Assembly: GCA_963971535.1 (NCBI GenBank)
Contig: OZ020588.1
Coordinates: forward strand, 126,711,464 to 126,775,463
Direction: 5' to 3'
Length of the DNA stretch: 64,000 nt
From: Notolepis coatsorum
Lineage: Eukaryota > Chordata > Actinopteri > Aulopiformes > Paralepididae
Position 1 is the first letter of the stretch, and every line of letters begins with the position of its first letter. The translations under genes and the position numbers were made by a program. Below, in pieces: positions 13,590-24,430 of the stretch. Below the pieces are notes generated by a model that did not search any database, was not told where the DNA came from, and saw only the letters and a program-made list of their open reading frames with translations.

Positions 13590-14010
13590 CCTACTGTTAG
13601 GTGTTAGCTAGCTAACCTAGTCATTACCATGGCAACCAGTGAAACATTCAGTTGAATGTGTTTTTTCTTCGTACTGTTATTACTATTAGGTGTTTTATTA
13701 TTACAGTATACTGTAATGTGAAGTGCTAGCAAAGTGGCTTATTTTATTGTTAGTGCATTAAGCCAATTTAACTAACCTGCTCATTACCATGGCAACCAAG
13801 GAAATGCTCAGTTAAATGTGTAGCTCTGTATTTGAACTCTTAGGTGTGTATTACTATTTAATTAGAGTGCACTGTAATATAAAGTGCTAACAAAATTATT
13901 AATTTTACTGTTAAGATATTGATGTGTGTCAATTTGGTTACCATGGCAACCGAGTGAATGGGCAGATCTAGGTATTTGTGTTTATAAATGTTTAAATGAC
14001 AATAAATGTT
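13590..14010. repeat. Three-copy tandem repeat (about 155 bp) with X-box-like motifs
   Basis: Three diverged copies each contain TTACCATGGCAAC (13624-13636, 13784-13796, 13938-13950). The third is GTTACCATGGCAAC, a full match to the RFX-type X-box consensus GTHNYYATRRNAAC; the first two differ only at the first base. Surrounding blocks such as GAAGTGCTAGCAAA and TAAAGTGCTAACAAA also repeat. Whether RFX proteins bind here is unknown. Confidence 0.6.
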
Positions 14011-14298
14011 TTATTTGAAGTGTTAAGCACTTTCATTCAGTGTTAGGCAAGATGGGTTTATATACCATAGCTGAGTGAAAGTAAAATGATGGAAAATGAA
14101 TAATATATTTGAGAGATGTTTGAGAAGAGATGTTTAAAATGCAGCTCTGTTTGTGTTGATTGTATGGTTATAATGATCAACACACTTTGATGGGAGCCAG
14201 TACATTGTCTCTCTGTGTATTTTCCCCCCATTTTCAGGGGTATTACAATTTGGAGAGAGAGAGAGAGAAAAAGAGAAATGGAGAGAAAGAAAGAGAGG

Positions 14299-14578
14299 TG
14301 TTGACAGAGTCACCTGGGGAGCAATAACTGGTTATGACCACGAGGTCTTCTTTAGCCTTAACTGGCGTGGTTTATTTCATATGTACATTTCCACCACGAG
14401 ACCTGCTCACGAGACCTGTGAGAGCTAGAGAGAGAGAGACAGAGGGGGAGGGAACAATCCCTTATACCTGCTCCCTGACGTCAGCTGCTCTAGCTGCATT
14501 TCCTTACGCCTATAGCGCCCTCTTGTGGAACAGTTAAAGTGCAGTTACATTCAAGCATATTATTACTTACACTTAACA
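14299..14578 (-). repeat. Copia 3' LTR
   Basis: 280 bp, TGTT...AACA termini. In element sense it begins TGTTAAGTGTAAG and ends CTGTCAACA. It aligns end to end with 25650-25923. Confidence 0.9.
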
Positions 14579-14672
14579 CTCCCATTTATGAATGACGTGT
14601 ATACTGTGCAACTTTTCCAAGAAAAAAATACAGTTCAAAACATCAAAAGAACATTACATAACAGGCAATATT

Positions 14673-15187
14673 TTACACACCAAACATGACCCCTGCAAAT
14701 CTTTTCAATTTCAGTTTGGAGACAGGCTTGGTCATAGCGTCTGCAACCATGTCGTCTGTAGGACAGTAAACGAGTGTCATCTTTTCTTCTCTGATGACAG
14801 ATCTAATGAAATGATATTTTATATCCACATGTTTACACCTCTGTCGGCACACAGGGTTTCTGGCAAGTGCAATGGTTCCCTGGTTGTCTTCATAAACAAC
14901 AGTTTTCTTATATACATAGGTATCCATTCCTTCGAGCAGTTGTTCTAGATATATACATTCCTGTATTGTCAAAGCTAGAGCGATATATTCTGCTTCACAA
15001 GTGCCACTGTGGGCTGTTTCTTTGTTTTCCATGAAACCAGTGAGCTGTCTGTACCCATACTCACACAATACCCTGTGGTACTTCTCCTGTCTGTGGCGTC
15101 TGCCGCCCAATATGCATCACTATAGGCTTGAAGCCCTAAGCCCTCGCTGCTCTTTCTGAAACAAAGCTGTTTATCTGCTGTGCCTTT
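14673..15187 (-). pseudogene. Copia RNase H C-terminal part
   Basis: Minus-strand translation shows YLKGTADKQLCF, then the SDAYWAAD block (first RNase H Asp), TGYCVSMGTD, CEAEYIAL after a frameshift at about 15000, VYEDNQGTIALARNP and the ending HVDIKYHFIRSVI, the standard Ty1/copia RNase H series. The upstream RT lies on the far side of the two insertions, at 23284-23760. One frameshift and the insertions disable it. Confidence 0.85.
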
Positions 15188-15189
15188 GA

Positions 15190-18100
15190 GGCTGCGGTTA
15201 CACTAACGGCCAGTTTTCGTTTCGTTTTCTGGGTCAGTTTCGCTTTTCAGAACGCAACGCAAGTTAGACATAGTTTTTGCCTCCTGAGCACAGTGATGTA
15301 TATACATGTAGTACAATGCCAAAGCAGTAGGTGGCAGTAGGTGGCGATGTAGTTCAAACATGAAGGCAATTTTCAACCAATCAAAGTTGAATGTGCCAAT
15401 ACACTTCCTGCTAAAAATCAACAATCCACCATCTTTAAATGCCTCGTGTGAGCCATTTAGCCAACGTAGCATTTATTTTTCAGCATTCTGCTAGCTTACG
15501 TGCTAACGTGATTGGTATATGCCATTATAACAGTATAGCATTGTGGCTAGCAGCTTGGTAACGTTACTGCTAGCAGAATGAATGGATGTAAACTTTATTT
15601 AACAGATTGCAGAATGGGTACAATACAATACGGCTCAATACAAACAATTGTTAACACATTGGGCGCCAATAACATCGTACAGTAGTTTTCAAGGTCATGC
15701 GAATTCTGCCAAACCACGGCGTACGACATTATTGATATCATATTTCATTTTTTCGCCATGGTATTCATAATTCCCTCACCCAGCCTCGGCTGATACAGTG
15801 GGAGCCTGCATAACTCTGCAACGCTTCAATACTGCTGCCTGGTGGATGATCGGGCGAGTTACAACCAGAAATGGATCTCTGGTGATCTCCGTGCATCTGG
15901 GAAATGCGTCCGGCACTCACATATTGTTGCAGGACTGTAGACACACATCCGTGTATATGGATCGCTGCCATAACTCAATAATCGATATGATTTGGGCTTT
16001 TATTATTATTATACAAACCGGAAATGGATCTAGTAGATCGCCGTCAAATAAGTGGGATCTTTTTCCTCCAGTCTCATCGGCGAACGGTAAGAGGACAGTA
16101 ACGTTACTTTCAGCGTGTTTGTTTATTATTATTAATGCAAACTGCTCTGATCAATATATCACCCATACTACATAAAGCATTTACTGATGATCACGGAATT
16201 ATAAACGACCCCCCCCCCCCCCGTTCATCCGCGCATGATGAGTCATCATAACGTTTAGGATCATGTACAGTTGACATTTTTAATATAGCGTGTATCAGCA
16301 ACAAATGGCAGTTGATAAATGGCAGACCACAGTATGTGCGCCTACGGAGCTGTGTGTCAGACAGACTGGTCAGCAACACCGGGGCCCCGCAGGGGACAGT
16401 CGTCTCTCCCTTCCTCTTCACTGTCTACACCAACGACTTCCACTATCGGTCAGAGTCCTGCCACCTTCAGAAGTTTTCTGATGACTCTGCGATAGTGGGA
16501 TGTATAAAGGACGGTGACGAGAGGGAATACCGGGAACTGGTAGTGGACATCGTCACATGGTGCGATAAAAACCACCTGCAGCTAAATGTGGCGAAGACAA
16601 AGGAACTGGTTGTGGAGCTGGGGAGGAGGAGGAGTGCACCTGTGACCCCCGTTTCCATCAGGGGAGTTGATGTGGACATGGTTGAGGTGTACAAATATCT
16701 CGGTGTGCACATCGACAATAAACTGAACGGGTCAAAACACGCAGAGGCACTGTACAAGAAGGGCCAGAGCCGACTTCCTCAGAAGGCTGAGATCCTTCAA
16801 TGTCTGTACAAGGATGTTGAGGATGTGCTATGAGTCGGTGGTGGCGGGCGCCTTCTTGTATGCTGTGACCTGCTGGGGCAGCGGTCTGAGAGCAGGGGAC
16901 ACAACCAGGCTGGATAAGCTGGTCAGGAAGGCCAGTAGCGTGATTGGGGTGGAGCTGGACTCTCTAGTGAGGGTGGCGGAGAGGAGGAGCCTTGCTAAGC
17001 TCCAGGCCATCAGGGAAAACCCCTCCCACCCACTATACACAGACTTGGCTGACAGGAGGAGCATGTTCAGTGCTAGGCTCACACTACCCAAATGCAGCAC
17101 TGAACGGCACAGGAAGTCCTTCATTCCAACAGCCATCAGACTATACAATGCATCACTGTGCCTAACTGCATCACTGAGCACAGAGCGGCAGCTCCGCTGC
17201 GACTAGCGGCCTCCAGGCTCAACAACAGGGGGCAGCAACTGCTGCCAGACATTGACCTAGGACTAATAGGAACCCAAGGAGGACAATAACACTACCTGAT
17301 GCATACTGCACCTTATGTGACACTGTGAATACTGTGAATATATATTTCAGTTAGTTAGATAGTTAATTATATTGACCAATTTGTTTACACTGCTTGTGTT
17401 GTTTTTACTACCTGTACCCCCCCCCCCTTTCCCCATGCTCAGTATATTTTCACTGTATTTATTTACTGTATATTTTATTCCATTTTTATTCTATTTTACT
17501 CTACTCTTATCCTAGGCAACTTGATTTGATTTGTGTTATTATTCTAATTTGTGACCTGTCCTGTCTAAATGTTCAAATGTTGAGCGATTTGCAGTGTCAA
17601 ATTTCCCACGGGATAATAAAAGTATTTCTGTTCTATTCTATTCTATTCTATATATGCGTTTATGCCTATAACTCACGTTCTAGGAATTACTGCAGAAAAC
17701 GATAAAAACATACTTATATTCTAGACGGTATTTTCGTATGAATCTATGAATGAAAAAGTATAACGTTCCTACATCCTGAACGATAGATAATCGATGTTGA
17801 ATGGGCCATAGTAATGTCAATTTAGCAATACAATTTAAAAAGTTATAGCCCTGCAAAGAAGGTGAACATCTCCATAGGCTTATAGTGGTGGCAGAGAGTG
17901 GTATGAGACGGGCAAACTCTGTGGCAGTTCATGTGTTAAGGGAATGCAGACTGTTGTAGCTTGGACTGGGCTCCTTATAACAATAACTTGACAACACGTT
18001 GGTAGCCACAGCTACTTGGCACAGCTCTGCTGTAAACACTGGAAATAACTGTGCAGGTCTCTACTGCGCATGGGCGTTAAGCAACAACGGCTACGTATCC

Positions 18101-18289
18101 GGCTCACGCAGATTACATGGCACCATTGTCTGCGAGTTTTGGCGAGTATCCAAAACGGAAACACCTTTTCAGGGTTGCCAGTAGGACAACACGTTTTCCT
18201 GCCAAAACAGCGTTTCTTTTTAACTTGGACAGCAAGCGTAATCATTCAGCAACAAAAACGTTGCTGTATCCCCCAGTGTAACCATGGCC
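15190..18289. mobile_element. PIF/Harbinger-like TIR element, TSD TGA
   Basis: The copia frame is broken by a 3.1-kb segment with 3-bp direct repeats TGA (15187-15189 and 18290-18292). Its ends are GGCTGCGGTTACACT and, as reverse complement of the right, GGCCATGGTTACACT. Three-base duplications and GGC...TTACAC termini fit PIF/Harbinger elements. No transposase is seen. The left part (15292-15660) shares the module found in hAT elements of this window, and a 5'-truncated Rex1-like LINE lies at 16312-17655. A stretch at 15780-16095 ends in a splice-donor-like CGAACGGTAAGAG. Confidence 0.6.
16312..17655 (+). pseudogene. 5'-truncated Rex1-like LINE with 3' tail
   Basis: The copy starts inside the RT at the GRPQYVRLRS block. 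It shows GAPQGTVVSPFLF, FSDDSAIVGC and KYLGVHIDNKLNG, then a small deletion near 16775 that shifts the frame, and continues at 16814-17206 with YAVTCWGSGLRAGD to the ORF end. The 3' UTR holds C runs, AATTTCCCACGGGATAATAAAAG and a (TTCTA)n tail at about 17633-17652. It is over 90% like 6950-7800 by eye. It sits inside the PIF-like element. Confidence 0.82.
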
Positions 18290-18333
18290 TGAGATAACAA
18301 AAAACTTGTTTTGCTGTAATCCAGTGCTCTTCT

Positions 18334-18957
18334 TGTTAGGGTTTGTAACCGACCCCAAGCGCACCGGCACAGAGAGAGTTGTTTCAGAGTTAGCCAAAAA
18401 CAAGGGCGTGTATATTTTCACAAGATTGAATTAGGTGGAGAACAGAACAAACGGGGAATCTGGCATGTGAAGAATGTTTGCGGCTCTGCAGATTCTCCCA
18501 GAAGGTGATGGTGAGGAATTTGCTTGTGACGTCTGAGCCGCTCAGCAGATCCCCCCAGCATACACTCCAGGTGGAAACGGAGGGGGAGAGAGAAATCCCA
18601 GTTAGCTCAGCGCACAACAGAAACAGAGAGGTGACTGATCCAAAACAAATATCCAAGTGACTTGATCTTCGGTGTGATACACACAGTTAGCAGAGTCCAG
18701 AGAAAAAACAATACGGTAATCCAAGGTGTAAATCCAACAACAAAAAATAGGTGAGAACAGTATAACAAAAACGGGATCTCTTCGGTGTTTCACAAACACA
18801 CAAAAAACGAGTGATCCAAAAGAACTGTTTCCAAAAACTCACCAGAGCGCAACGCGTAAAGCGGGCAGATAAACGAGGCGTAGCTTCGTACGGGGAATCA
18901 GGTTCTCCAACAGGGATACTTCACGAGAGTCCTGGGGAGCAACAGACAGCGACGGGC
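18334..18957 (-). repeat. Gypsy 3' LTR, lacking its first 260 bp
   Basis: It matches 22407-23024 almost base for base, with an 8-bp insertion near 18797 and a 4-bp loss near 18417, and ends abruptly at GCGACGGG. From there the other LTR continues for about 260 bp containing the promoter. The deletion joins LTR directly to integrase codons. Confidence 0.88.
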
Positions 18958-19415
18958 CGAGGGAAGTTTGGGAAGGGCCACGAGGTGAACCCCCTTGCTG
19001 AACCGATCCACCACGGTCAGAAGGCACGTGTTCCCCTGGGAGGAGGGAAGACCCGTGATGAAGTCCAGCGCCACATGTGACCAAAGACGGCTCGGAATGG
19101 GAAGCGGCTGTAATAGCCCGGAGGGTGCCTGGTGGGAGGCCTTGCTGCGGGCGCAGACTGTGCAGGCCAGTACGAACTCCTTGACGTCGTTCCTCATGGT
19201 GGGCCACCAGAATCGACGAGCCAGGAAGGAGAACGTGCGATGAACGCCCGGGTGGCAGGCGAACCGGCTGGTATGGCCCCACTGGAGGACCCGGGACCGG
19301 ACCGAGTCGGGGACGAAGAGACGATGAACCGGTACATTGCCTGGAGCGCGATGGAAGCGTAGGGCACGCCTTACCACCCCCTCGATGCCCAAGGTGACGA
19401 CTCCTACCACCTCGG
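18958..19415 (-). pseudogene. Gypsy integrase, N-terminal part
   Basis: The reading frame continues pol after a one-base frameshift at about 19415. It encodes the HHCC zinc-binding region (HPGVHRTF ... CTVCARSK), then [10 protein letters not shown] with the first catalytic Asp and [11 protein letters not shown]. At about 18958 it runs straight into LTR sequence, so the second Asp and the Glu of the DDE triad and the chromodomain region are absent. The protein would be non-functional. Confidence 0.85.
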
Positions 19416-21386
19416 GTCCTCAGTGGTTGGAGCCCCCTTGGAGTGTAACCGGGACAGGGAGTCGGCCTTCGTGTTGCAGGAACCAGGGCGAAACGTCAGC
19501 GAGAAGTCGAACCGACTGAGGAAGCTGGCCCATCTTGCCTGCCGGCCATTGAGGCGCTTGGAAGCACGGATGTACGTCAGGTTCTTGTGGTCCGTCCAAA
19601 TGGTAAACGGCTCCTCGGCTCCCTCTAGCCAATGACGCCACTCCTCCAAGGCAGCCACAACCGCCAGCAGCTCCCGATTGCCGATGTCATAGTTCCTCTC
19701 GGCAGGGAGGAACCGACGCGAGTAGAAGGCGCACGGATGTACCTTCTGGTCCGTTGCCGACCGCTGGGATAAGATAGCCCCCAGTCCAGTATTCGAGGCG
19801 TCCACCTCAACGATGAACTGTCTCTTGGGGTCTGGATGGAGCAAGATCGGGGCGGAAGTGAATCTCTTCTTGAGGGAGCGGAACGCAGCACACGCCGCTG
19901 GGGACCAGTCGAACGGCAGGGCGGGAGAGGTCAGTCTGGTAAGTGGTTCCGCCACTTGACTGTAGTTCCGGATGAACCTTCGGTAGAAGTTGGCGAACCC
20001 GAGGAAGCTCTGTAACTCCTTCCGAGAGGTGGGTTCCGGCCATTCCTCCACGGCCAGGATCTTGCGAGGATCAGCTCGGGTCAAGCCTTTCTCCACGATG
20101 AAGCCAAGGTAATCGACGGAGTCGGAGTGGAAGCGGCACTTCTCCGCCTTGATGAAGAGCCGATTGTGGAGGAGGCGCTCCAGCACACGGCGGACATGCT
20201 GGATGTGTTCCTCGAGGGTCTTGGAGAAGATGAGGATGTCGTCTAGGTATACTACCACAAACTCCTCCAGCATGTCACGAAGGACGTCGTTCATGAGCGC
20301 CTGGAATACCGCCGGAGCGTTGGTGAGGCCGAACGGCATCACCAGGTACTCGTAGTGGCCCCTGGGAGTCTTGAAGGCAGTCTTCCATTCATCGCCCTCT
20401 CGGATACGGACTAGATGGTAGGCACTCCGGAGGTCCAGCTTGGTAAAGACGGTAGCCTGGGTGAGAGGCTCGAAGGTGGAGTTCATGAGAGGTAGAGGAT
20501 ACTTGTTCTTAATGGTGATCTCGTTGAGCTGGTGATAGTCGATGCAGGGTCGAAGGTCCCCGTCCTTCTTCCCAACAAAGAAGAAACCGGCCGCCACCGG
20601 AGAGGAGGAAGGCCGAATGAGTCCTGCTTCCAAGGACTCAGAGATGTATTGATCCATCACTGCCTTCTCCGGGACGGTCAGACTGTAGAGGCGGCTGCCG
20701 GGAAGGGGAGCCCCTGAGCGGAGGTCGATGGCACAGTCGTAAGGCCGGTGAGGCGGAAGGGCCTGAGCCCTGGACTTACTGAAAACCTCCATGAGGTCGT
20801 GGTACTCGGGGGGTATGGTGGAGAGGTCCGGAGGCGGCTCACCAACGGATCTCCGGGGCGGGGGACAGGACGCCGCCTGAAGACACTGGGCATGACAGGA
20901 GGAGCTCCAGCCCTTGATGGTACCGGAGGACCAGGCGATGTGGGGCTCGTGCAGCGCGAGCCAGGGCCGGCCCAGGACTACTGGGACAAGAGGGGATCTG
21001 GTGATAAGGAACTGGAGTCTCTCAACGTGGTTACCAGCAATGGTGAGCAGGACAGGGCAGGTGCGTTGAGTGATGTCAGCCAGGCGCTGTTGGTCCAATG
21101 CGAATACCTCCAATGGCCTCACTAGGTCCTCAAGTGGGATGTTGGCCCGGGTTGCAAACTCGAAGTCTAGGAAACTCTCGTCAGCCCCCGAGTCAATGAG
21201 TGCCTCCACCGTGGACCGTTGGTCCGCCCAGGCCAGGGTGACGCTCATCAGATGGCCAGGTGGTGCACGGCTCTGGGAACGAGAAAAACGGCTCACCAGG
21301 ATCTCCCGGGGTCCCGGCGAGCCTGGTCTTTTGGCCGGGTGGGGCAGTTGGCGATACGGTGTCCCTCCCGACCGCAGTAGAGGCAA
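19404..21386 (-). CDS. pol: Gypsy Pol: protease, reverse transcriptase, RNase H
   Basis: The 660-codon frame is open from 21386. The protease motif [12 protein letters not shown] lies at about residue 62. RT blocks follow: [18 protein letters not shown] (about 265-282), [13 protein letters not shown] (317), [13 protein letters not shown] (350) and [11 protein letters not shown] (377-387, catalytic YLDD). The thumb and connection lead to RNase H with [14 protein letters not shown] (about 527) and [15 protein letters not shown]. It overlaps the end of gag by about 90 nt in another frame, which suggests ribosomal frameshifting. It terminates early, because a one-base loss near 19415 puts integrase out of frame. 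Confidence 0.9.
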   Translation of the reverse strand: MPLLRSGGTPYRQLPHPAKRPGSPGPREILVSRFSRSQSRAPPGHLMSVTLAWADQRSTVEALIDSGADESFLDFEFATRANIPLEDLVRPLEVFALDQQRLADITQRTCPVLLTIAGNHVERLQFLITRSPLVPVVLGRPWLALHEPHIAWSSGTIKGWSSSCHAQCLQAASCPPPRRSVGEPPPDLSTIPPEYHDLMEVFSKSRAQALPPHRPYDCAIDLRSGAPLPGSRLYSLTVPEKAVMDQYISESLEAGLIRPSSSPVAAGFFFVGKKDGDLRPCIDYHQLNEITIKNKYPLPLMNSTFEPLTQATVFTKLDLRSAYHLVRIREGDEWKTAFKTPRGHYEYLVMPFGLTNAPAVFQALMNDVLRDMLEEFVVVYLDDILIFSKTLEEHIQHVRRVLERLLHNRLFIKAEKCRFHSDSVDYLGFIVEKGLTRADPRKILAVEEWPEPTSRKELQSFLGFANFYRRFIRNYSQVAEPLTRLTSPALPFDWSPAACAAFRSLKKRFTSAPILLHPDPKRQFIVEVDASNTGLGAILSQRSATDQKVHPCAFYSRRFLPAERNYDIGNRELLAVVAALEEWRHWLEGAEEPFTIWTDHKNLTYIRASKRLNGRQARWASFLSRFDFSLTFRPGSCNTKADSLSRLHSKGAPTTEDPRW

Positions 21387-22393
21387 AGGCCGGACCTGAA
21401 CCTCGCCTCCCGTTCAGCTTGGCTAAGATGAGAACGTCCCAGCTGCATGGGTTCCTCCTCGGGTACCGAACGGGAGAGGAAACAGCCACCAGTCGTGTTG
21501 GGAGCAGGGCGACCAGCAGTACCGTCACGAGTACGGGGGGTCCGGAGTACCTCTGGAGGTCCCTGTCGGGTTCTCTCACGTCTTCTCTCCTGGAGGCGTC
21601 CGTCGATGCGAATGGCGAGGCTGAACAGGTTCTCGAGGGACTCAGGTTCCTCACGGGTCGCGAGCTGGTCCCTGACTGCGTCATTGAGCCCCCTCATGAA
21701 GGTAAGACGAAGTGCTTGGTCGTTCCAACCGCTCTCCGTAGCCGCCAGTCTGAACTCCAGCACGTAGTCGGTAACCCCGCCGCTGCCCTGCCGGAAGGTA
21801 CCCAACCGGGCTCCAGGGTCCAGACCACAGGCTGGATGGTGGAAAACCCTGCAGAGCTCAGCCACGAAGTCTGGGTAGGAGAAACAGAAGTCTGCCTCCA
21901 TTGCCCAGGAGGCAGTGACCCACTGGGCTGCCCGGCCTGAGAGCAAGTTAGTCATGTAGGCCACTCGGACTCCCCTTGAAGTGAAACGACTGGGTTGATG
22001 AAGAAAAACCAACTCACATTGCATGATGAATGTGGCACAATCCTCGAAGTTACCGTCGAACAGCCGTGGTTCGGAGAGACGGGGCTCCCGAGGTGCGGGA
22101 TCGGGAGGCGCGGGGCCTGCCAGGGCTGCGGGTGATGCTCCGGCCAAGGCTCCTGAAGGAAGTGGGGTTACAAGCAAGGTGTTAACGGTTTCACTTAGCG
22201 TGTGTAAGTGGAGGAGAATACTAGACTGCTGGCTAGCCAGAGCGCCCAGGGACCCCTGAATAGGCAGGACCTGCTCTCGGAGTTCCTGTACAGCAGCCGC
22301 AGCCCTGTCTAGCTGTTGGCTGTGTTCCTTGGTTAACTCTATCTGGACTGCCAATGCTGTTCTGACTCTCTCTGTGTCGGCTGGGGTCGTCAT
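21293..22393 (-). CDS. gag: Gypsy Gag polyprotein with zinc knuckle
   Basis: 366 codons starting at 22393, only 13 nt after the 5' LTR. The N-terminal 60 residues form a likely coiled coil ([15 protein letters not shown]). The middle is the retrotransposon Gag fold ([20 protein letters not shown] ... AAQWVTASW). At about residues 337-350 there is one CCHC zinc knuckle, [14 protein letters not shown], for RNA binding. The frame looks intact. It assembles the particle in which reverse transcription occurs, as known for the family. Confidence 0.9.
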   Translation of the reverse strand: MTTPADTERVRTALAVQIELTKEHSQQLDRAAAAVQELREQVLPIQGSLGALASQQSSILLHLHTLSETVNTLLVTPLPSGALAGASPAALAGPAPPDPAPREPRLSEPRLFDGNFEDCATFIMQCELVFLHQPSRFTSRGVRVAYMTNLLSGRAAQWVTASWAMEADFCFSYPDFVAELCRVFHHPACGLDPGARLGTFRQGSGGVTDYVLEFRLAATESGWNDQALRLTFMRGLNDAVRDQLATREEPESLENLFSLAIRIDGRLQERRRERTRQGPPEVLRTPRTRDGTAGRPAPNTTGGCFLSRSVPEEEPMQLGRSHLSQAEREARFRSGLCLYCGREGHRIANCPTRPKDQARRDPGRSW

Positions 22394-22394
22394 G

Positions 22395-22404
22395 GTTGGA
22401 TCGT
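22395..22404 (-). promoter_or_regulatory. Predicted self-primer binding site of the gypsy element
   Basis: In element sense ACGATCCAAC lies 2 nt after the 5' LTR, where a tRNA primer site would be expected. It does not end in TGG like a tRNA site. It is exactly complementary to GTTGGATCGT at 23064-23055, which lies at the predicted 5' end of the transcript, 23-28 nt downstream of a TATATA box. This is the arrangement known for Tf1, which primes from its own 5' RNA end. Confidence 0.72.
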
Positions 22405-22406
22405 AA

Positions 22407-23288
22407 TGTTAGGGTTTGTAACCGACCCCAAGCGCAACGGCACAGAGAGAGTTGTTTCAGAGTTAGCCAAAAACAAGGGCGTGTTTATTTTCAGAGTCAC
22501 AAGATTGAATTAGGTGGAGAACAGAACAAACGGGGAATCTGGCATGTGAAGAATGTTTGCGGCTCTGCAGATTCTCCCAGAAGGTGATGGTGAGGAATTT
22601 GCTTGTGACGTCTGAGCCGCTCAGCAGATCCCCCCAGCATACACTCCAGGTGGAAACGGAGGGGGAGAGAGAAATCCCAGTTAGCTCAGCGCACAACAGA
22701 AACAGAGAGGTGACTGATCCAAAACAAATATCCAAGTGACTTGATCTTCGGTGTGATACACACAGTTAGCAGAGTCCAGAGAAAAAACAATACGGTAATC
22801 CAAGGTGTAAATCCAACAACAAAAAATAGGTGAGAACAGTATAACAAAAACGGGATCTCTTCGGTGTTTCACAAACGAGTGATCCAAAAGAACTGTTTCC
22901 AAAAACTCACCAGAGCGCAACGCGTAAAGCGGGCAGATAAACGAGGCGTAGCTTCGTACGGGGAATCAGGTTCTCCAACAGGGATACTTCACGAGAGTCC
23001 TGGGGAGCAACAGACAGCGACGGGAAAGAAAGGCAGATGCAGGGAATATTCAAAACGATCCAACATCGATATTAGGGAGATCAGGGTATATAAAGCCACG
23101 GGGCGCTAAATGACAAGCTGTGACAGCTGCGGGATGAAATTGATCATTGCTCCAGAAGCGTGTGGTGGGGAGAGCACCAATCAACACGGCATCTTACAGA
23201 AAAGAAGCGTGAGGCGGGGAATGCAATTAATTAACAAAATACCTTAAAGGAACGGAGCGAGTGGGTGGGGAGCGGACAAAACCTCACA
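22407..23288 (-). repeat. Gypsy 5' LTR (full length)
   Basis: 882 bp with termini TGTGAGG and CCTAACA in element sense. It has a TATA box and transcript start as described. The CTTCT duplication abuts its outer end. Confidence 0.9.
23055..23092 (-). promoter_or_regulatory. Gypsy LTR promoter and 5' RNA end (self-primer)
   Basis: A TATATA box at 23092-23087 (minus) is followed 23-28 nt downstream by GTTGGATCGT at 23064-23055, the likely start of the mRNA and the strand that can pair with the primer site at 22395-22404. This segment is absent from the truncated 3' LTR. Confidence 0.6.
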
Positions 23289-23760
23289 CTTCTGTGGGAT
23301 CAGCAAAATGCTGTGATAACTTACTCACTACAAAACATAGGTCAGGGCGAGTACATGTTGTCAAATAAATGAGACTGCCTACAGCTTCTCTGTGTATTTT
23401 TACATCTGTACATTTTTTAGCATCCTCATTGTAGTCTAGCTTTTGATCACATGGTGTTTCCCTAGTTCTACATTCTTGCATGTCAAAACGATTCAGGATC
23501 TTTTCCACATATCTCTTCTGGGATATTTTTACACAACTGGCAGACTGTTCGAAGTCCATGCCTAGAATTTTTTTTAACCTACTGTACCTAGGTCTTTCAT
23601 TTTGAATCTGGTGGAGAGCATACCTTTCACCTGTGCTAGGTGTCTAGTGTTGTCTGCTGCGATGATTAAATCATCCACCCAAATCACAATTATCACTTTT
23701 CCTGACTCTTTTGACTCCTTTGTGTAAACACAGGGGTCTACTGGGTTCTGTATGAAGTGA
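23284..23760 (-). pseudogene. Copia reverse transcriptase, C-terminal half
   Basis: Minus-strand translation gives DPCVYTKE, IVIWVDDLIIAADN (catalytic VDD box at about 23680), MLSTRFKMKDLG, a stop, and then MDFEQSASCVKISQKRYVEKIL ... VGSLIYLTTCTRPDLCF, all standard for Ty1/copia RT. The N-terminal half of RT and the end of integrase were lost, because at about 23760 the frame passes from integrase EFTNREFQS straight into RT. The 3' continuation into RNase H is at 15187 beyond the inserted elements. Confidence 0.82.
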
Positions 23761-24430
23761 CTGAAACTCTCTATTTGTGAACTCTGTTCCGTTATCGGAC
23801 CTTAAGCATTTTATGCTGCCATATGGAGCTACATCTGCAAGGAATTTTTCTGTGGCCTGGAGTGTGTCACTCTTTGCTCTGAGAAAGTAAACAAACACTG
23901 CCCCTGTACACACATCTGTAAAAGACTGCACATATTTAAAGCCACCTATGGACTCATTATTTACTGGACCAGCTAGATCTGTGTTAACTAGCTCAAGTGG
24001 TGTCTTTACCTTTTCCGTGCAACCTCTGTTCCTTGTTTGAGTGAACTTTCCCTTTATACACACATCACATTCTTTGTTAGGTCTATGCTTTTCATCGTTA
24101 ATGTGCATGCCTACTGTCACCGCCTGCAGCTTCAGTATATCCTCGTAATTACAATGACCGATGATCTCATGCCATGTCTGAATATCATGACTGACATTAC
24201 ACATATCATTTTCATTACATTCTGTTTGTAGATAATACATTCTTTTGTACACCTCAATGTTAAATCTCGTACCGTCAGGCTCCACAAGAACATTGTTGCT
24301 TTCATTGAAGAACACTTTGGCACCGTTTGCAGTAGCAGATTTTACAGAGAATAGTTCTTGTGGGAACGAGGGTATGTAGAGGGCGTTCTTCAACATCACT
24401 GTACACCGGCGCCCCTCACTGTCTATGAGG
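23760..24430 (-). pseudogene. Copia integrase, core without its last catalytic residue
   Basis: The frame from 24399 encodes ALYIPSFPQELFSVKSA, the zinc-binding WHEIIGHCNYEDILKLQ ... CDVCIKGKF, the first Asp in LVNTDLAGPV and the second Asp in LRSDNGTEFTNREF. The Glu region and C-terminal domain are missing through the deletion at about 23760. The upstream protease is in another frame (break at about 24430). Confidence 0.85.

Larger units (their letters stand above)
18334..23288 (-). mobile_element. Tf1/sushi-type Ty3/gypsy element, internally deleted, TSD CTTCT
   Basis: Inserted in the copia RT region with 5-bp duplications CTTCT (18329-18333 and 23289-23293). In element sense: 5' LTR 23288-22407, self-complementary primer site, gag (22393-21293), pol with protease, RT and RNase H in a second frame (21386-19404), the start of integrase (19415-18958), and then a truncated 3' LTR (18957-18334). 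The catalytic half of integrase, the polypurine tract and about 260 bp of 3' U3 are missing in one deletion, so it cannot transpose alone. The Gag and Pol sequences resemble chromovirus-like sushi elements of fish. Confidence 0.87.

Noticed and set aside
16191-16421. Minus-strand small ORF over the C run near 16210
   Set aside because: It is antisense to the LINE RT and has no motifs.
15190-18289. hAT assignment for this element
   Set aside because: No 8-bp duplication exists; only TGA is duplicated when the copia frame is followed across, which fits PIF/Harbinger better.
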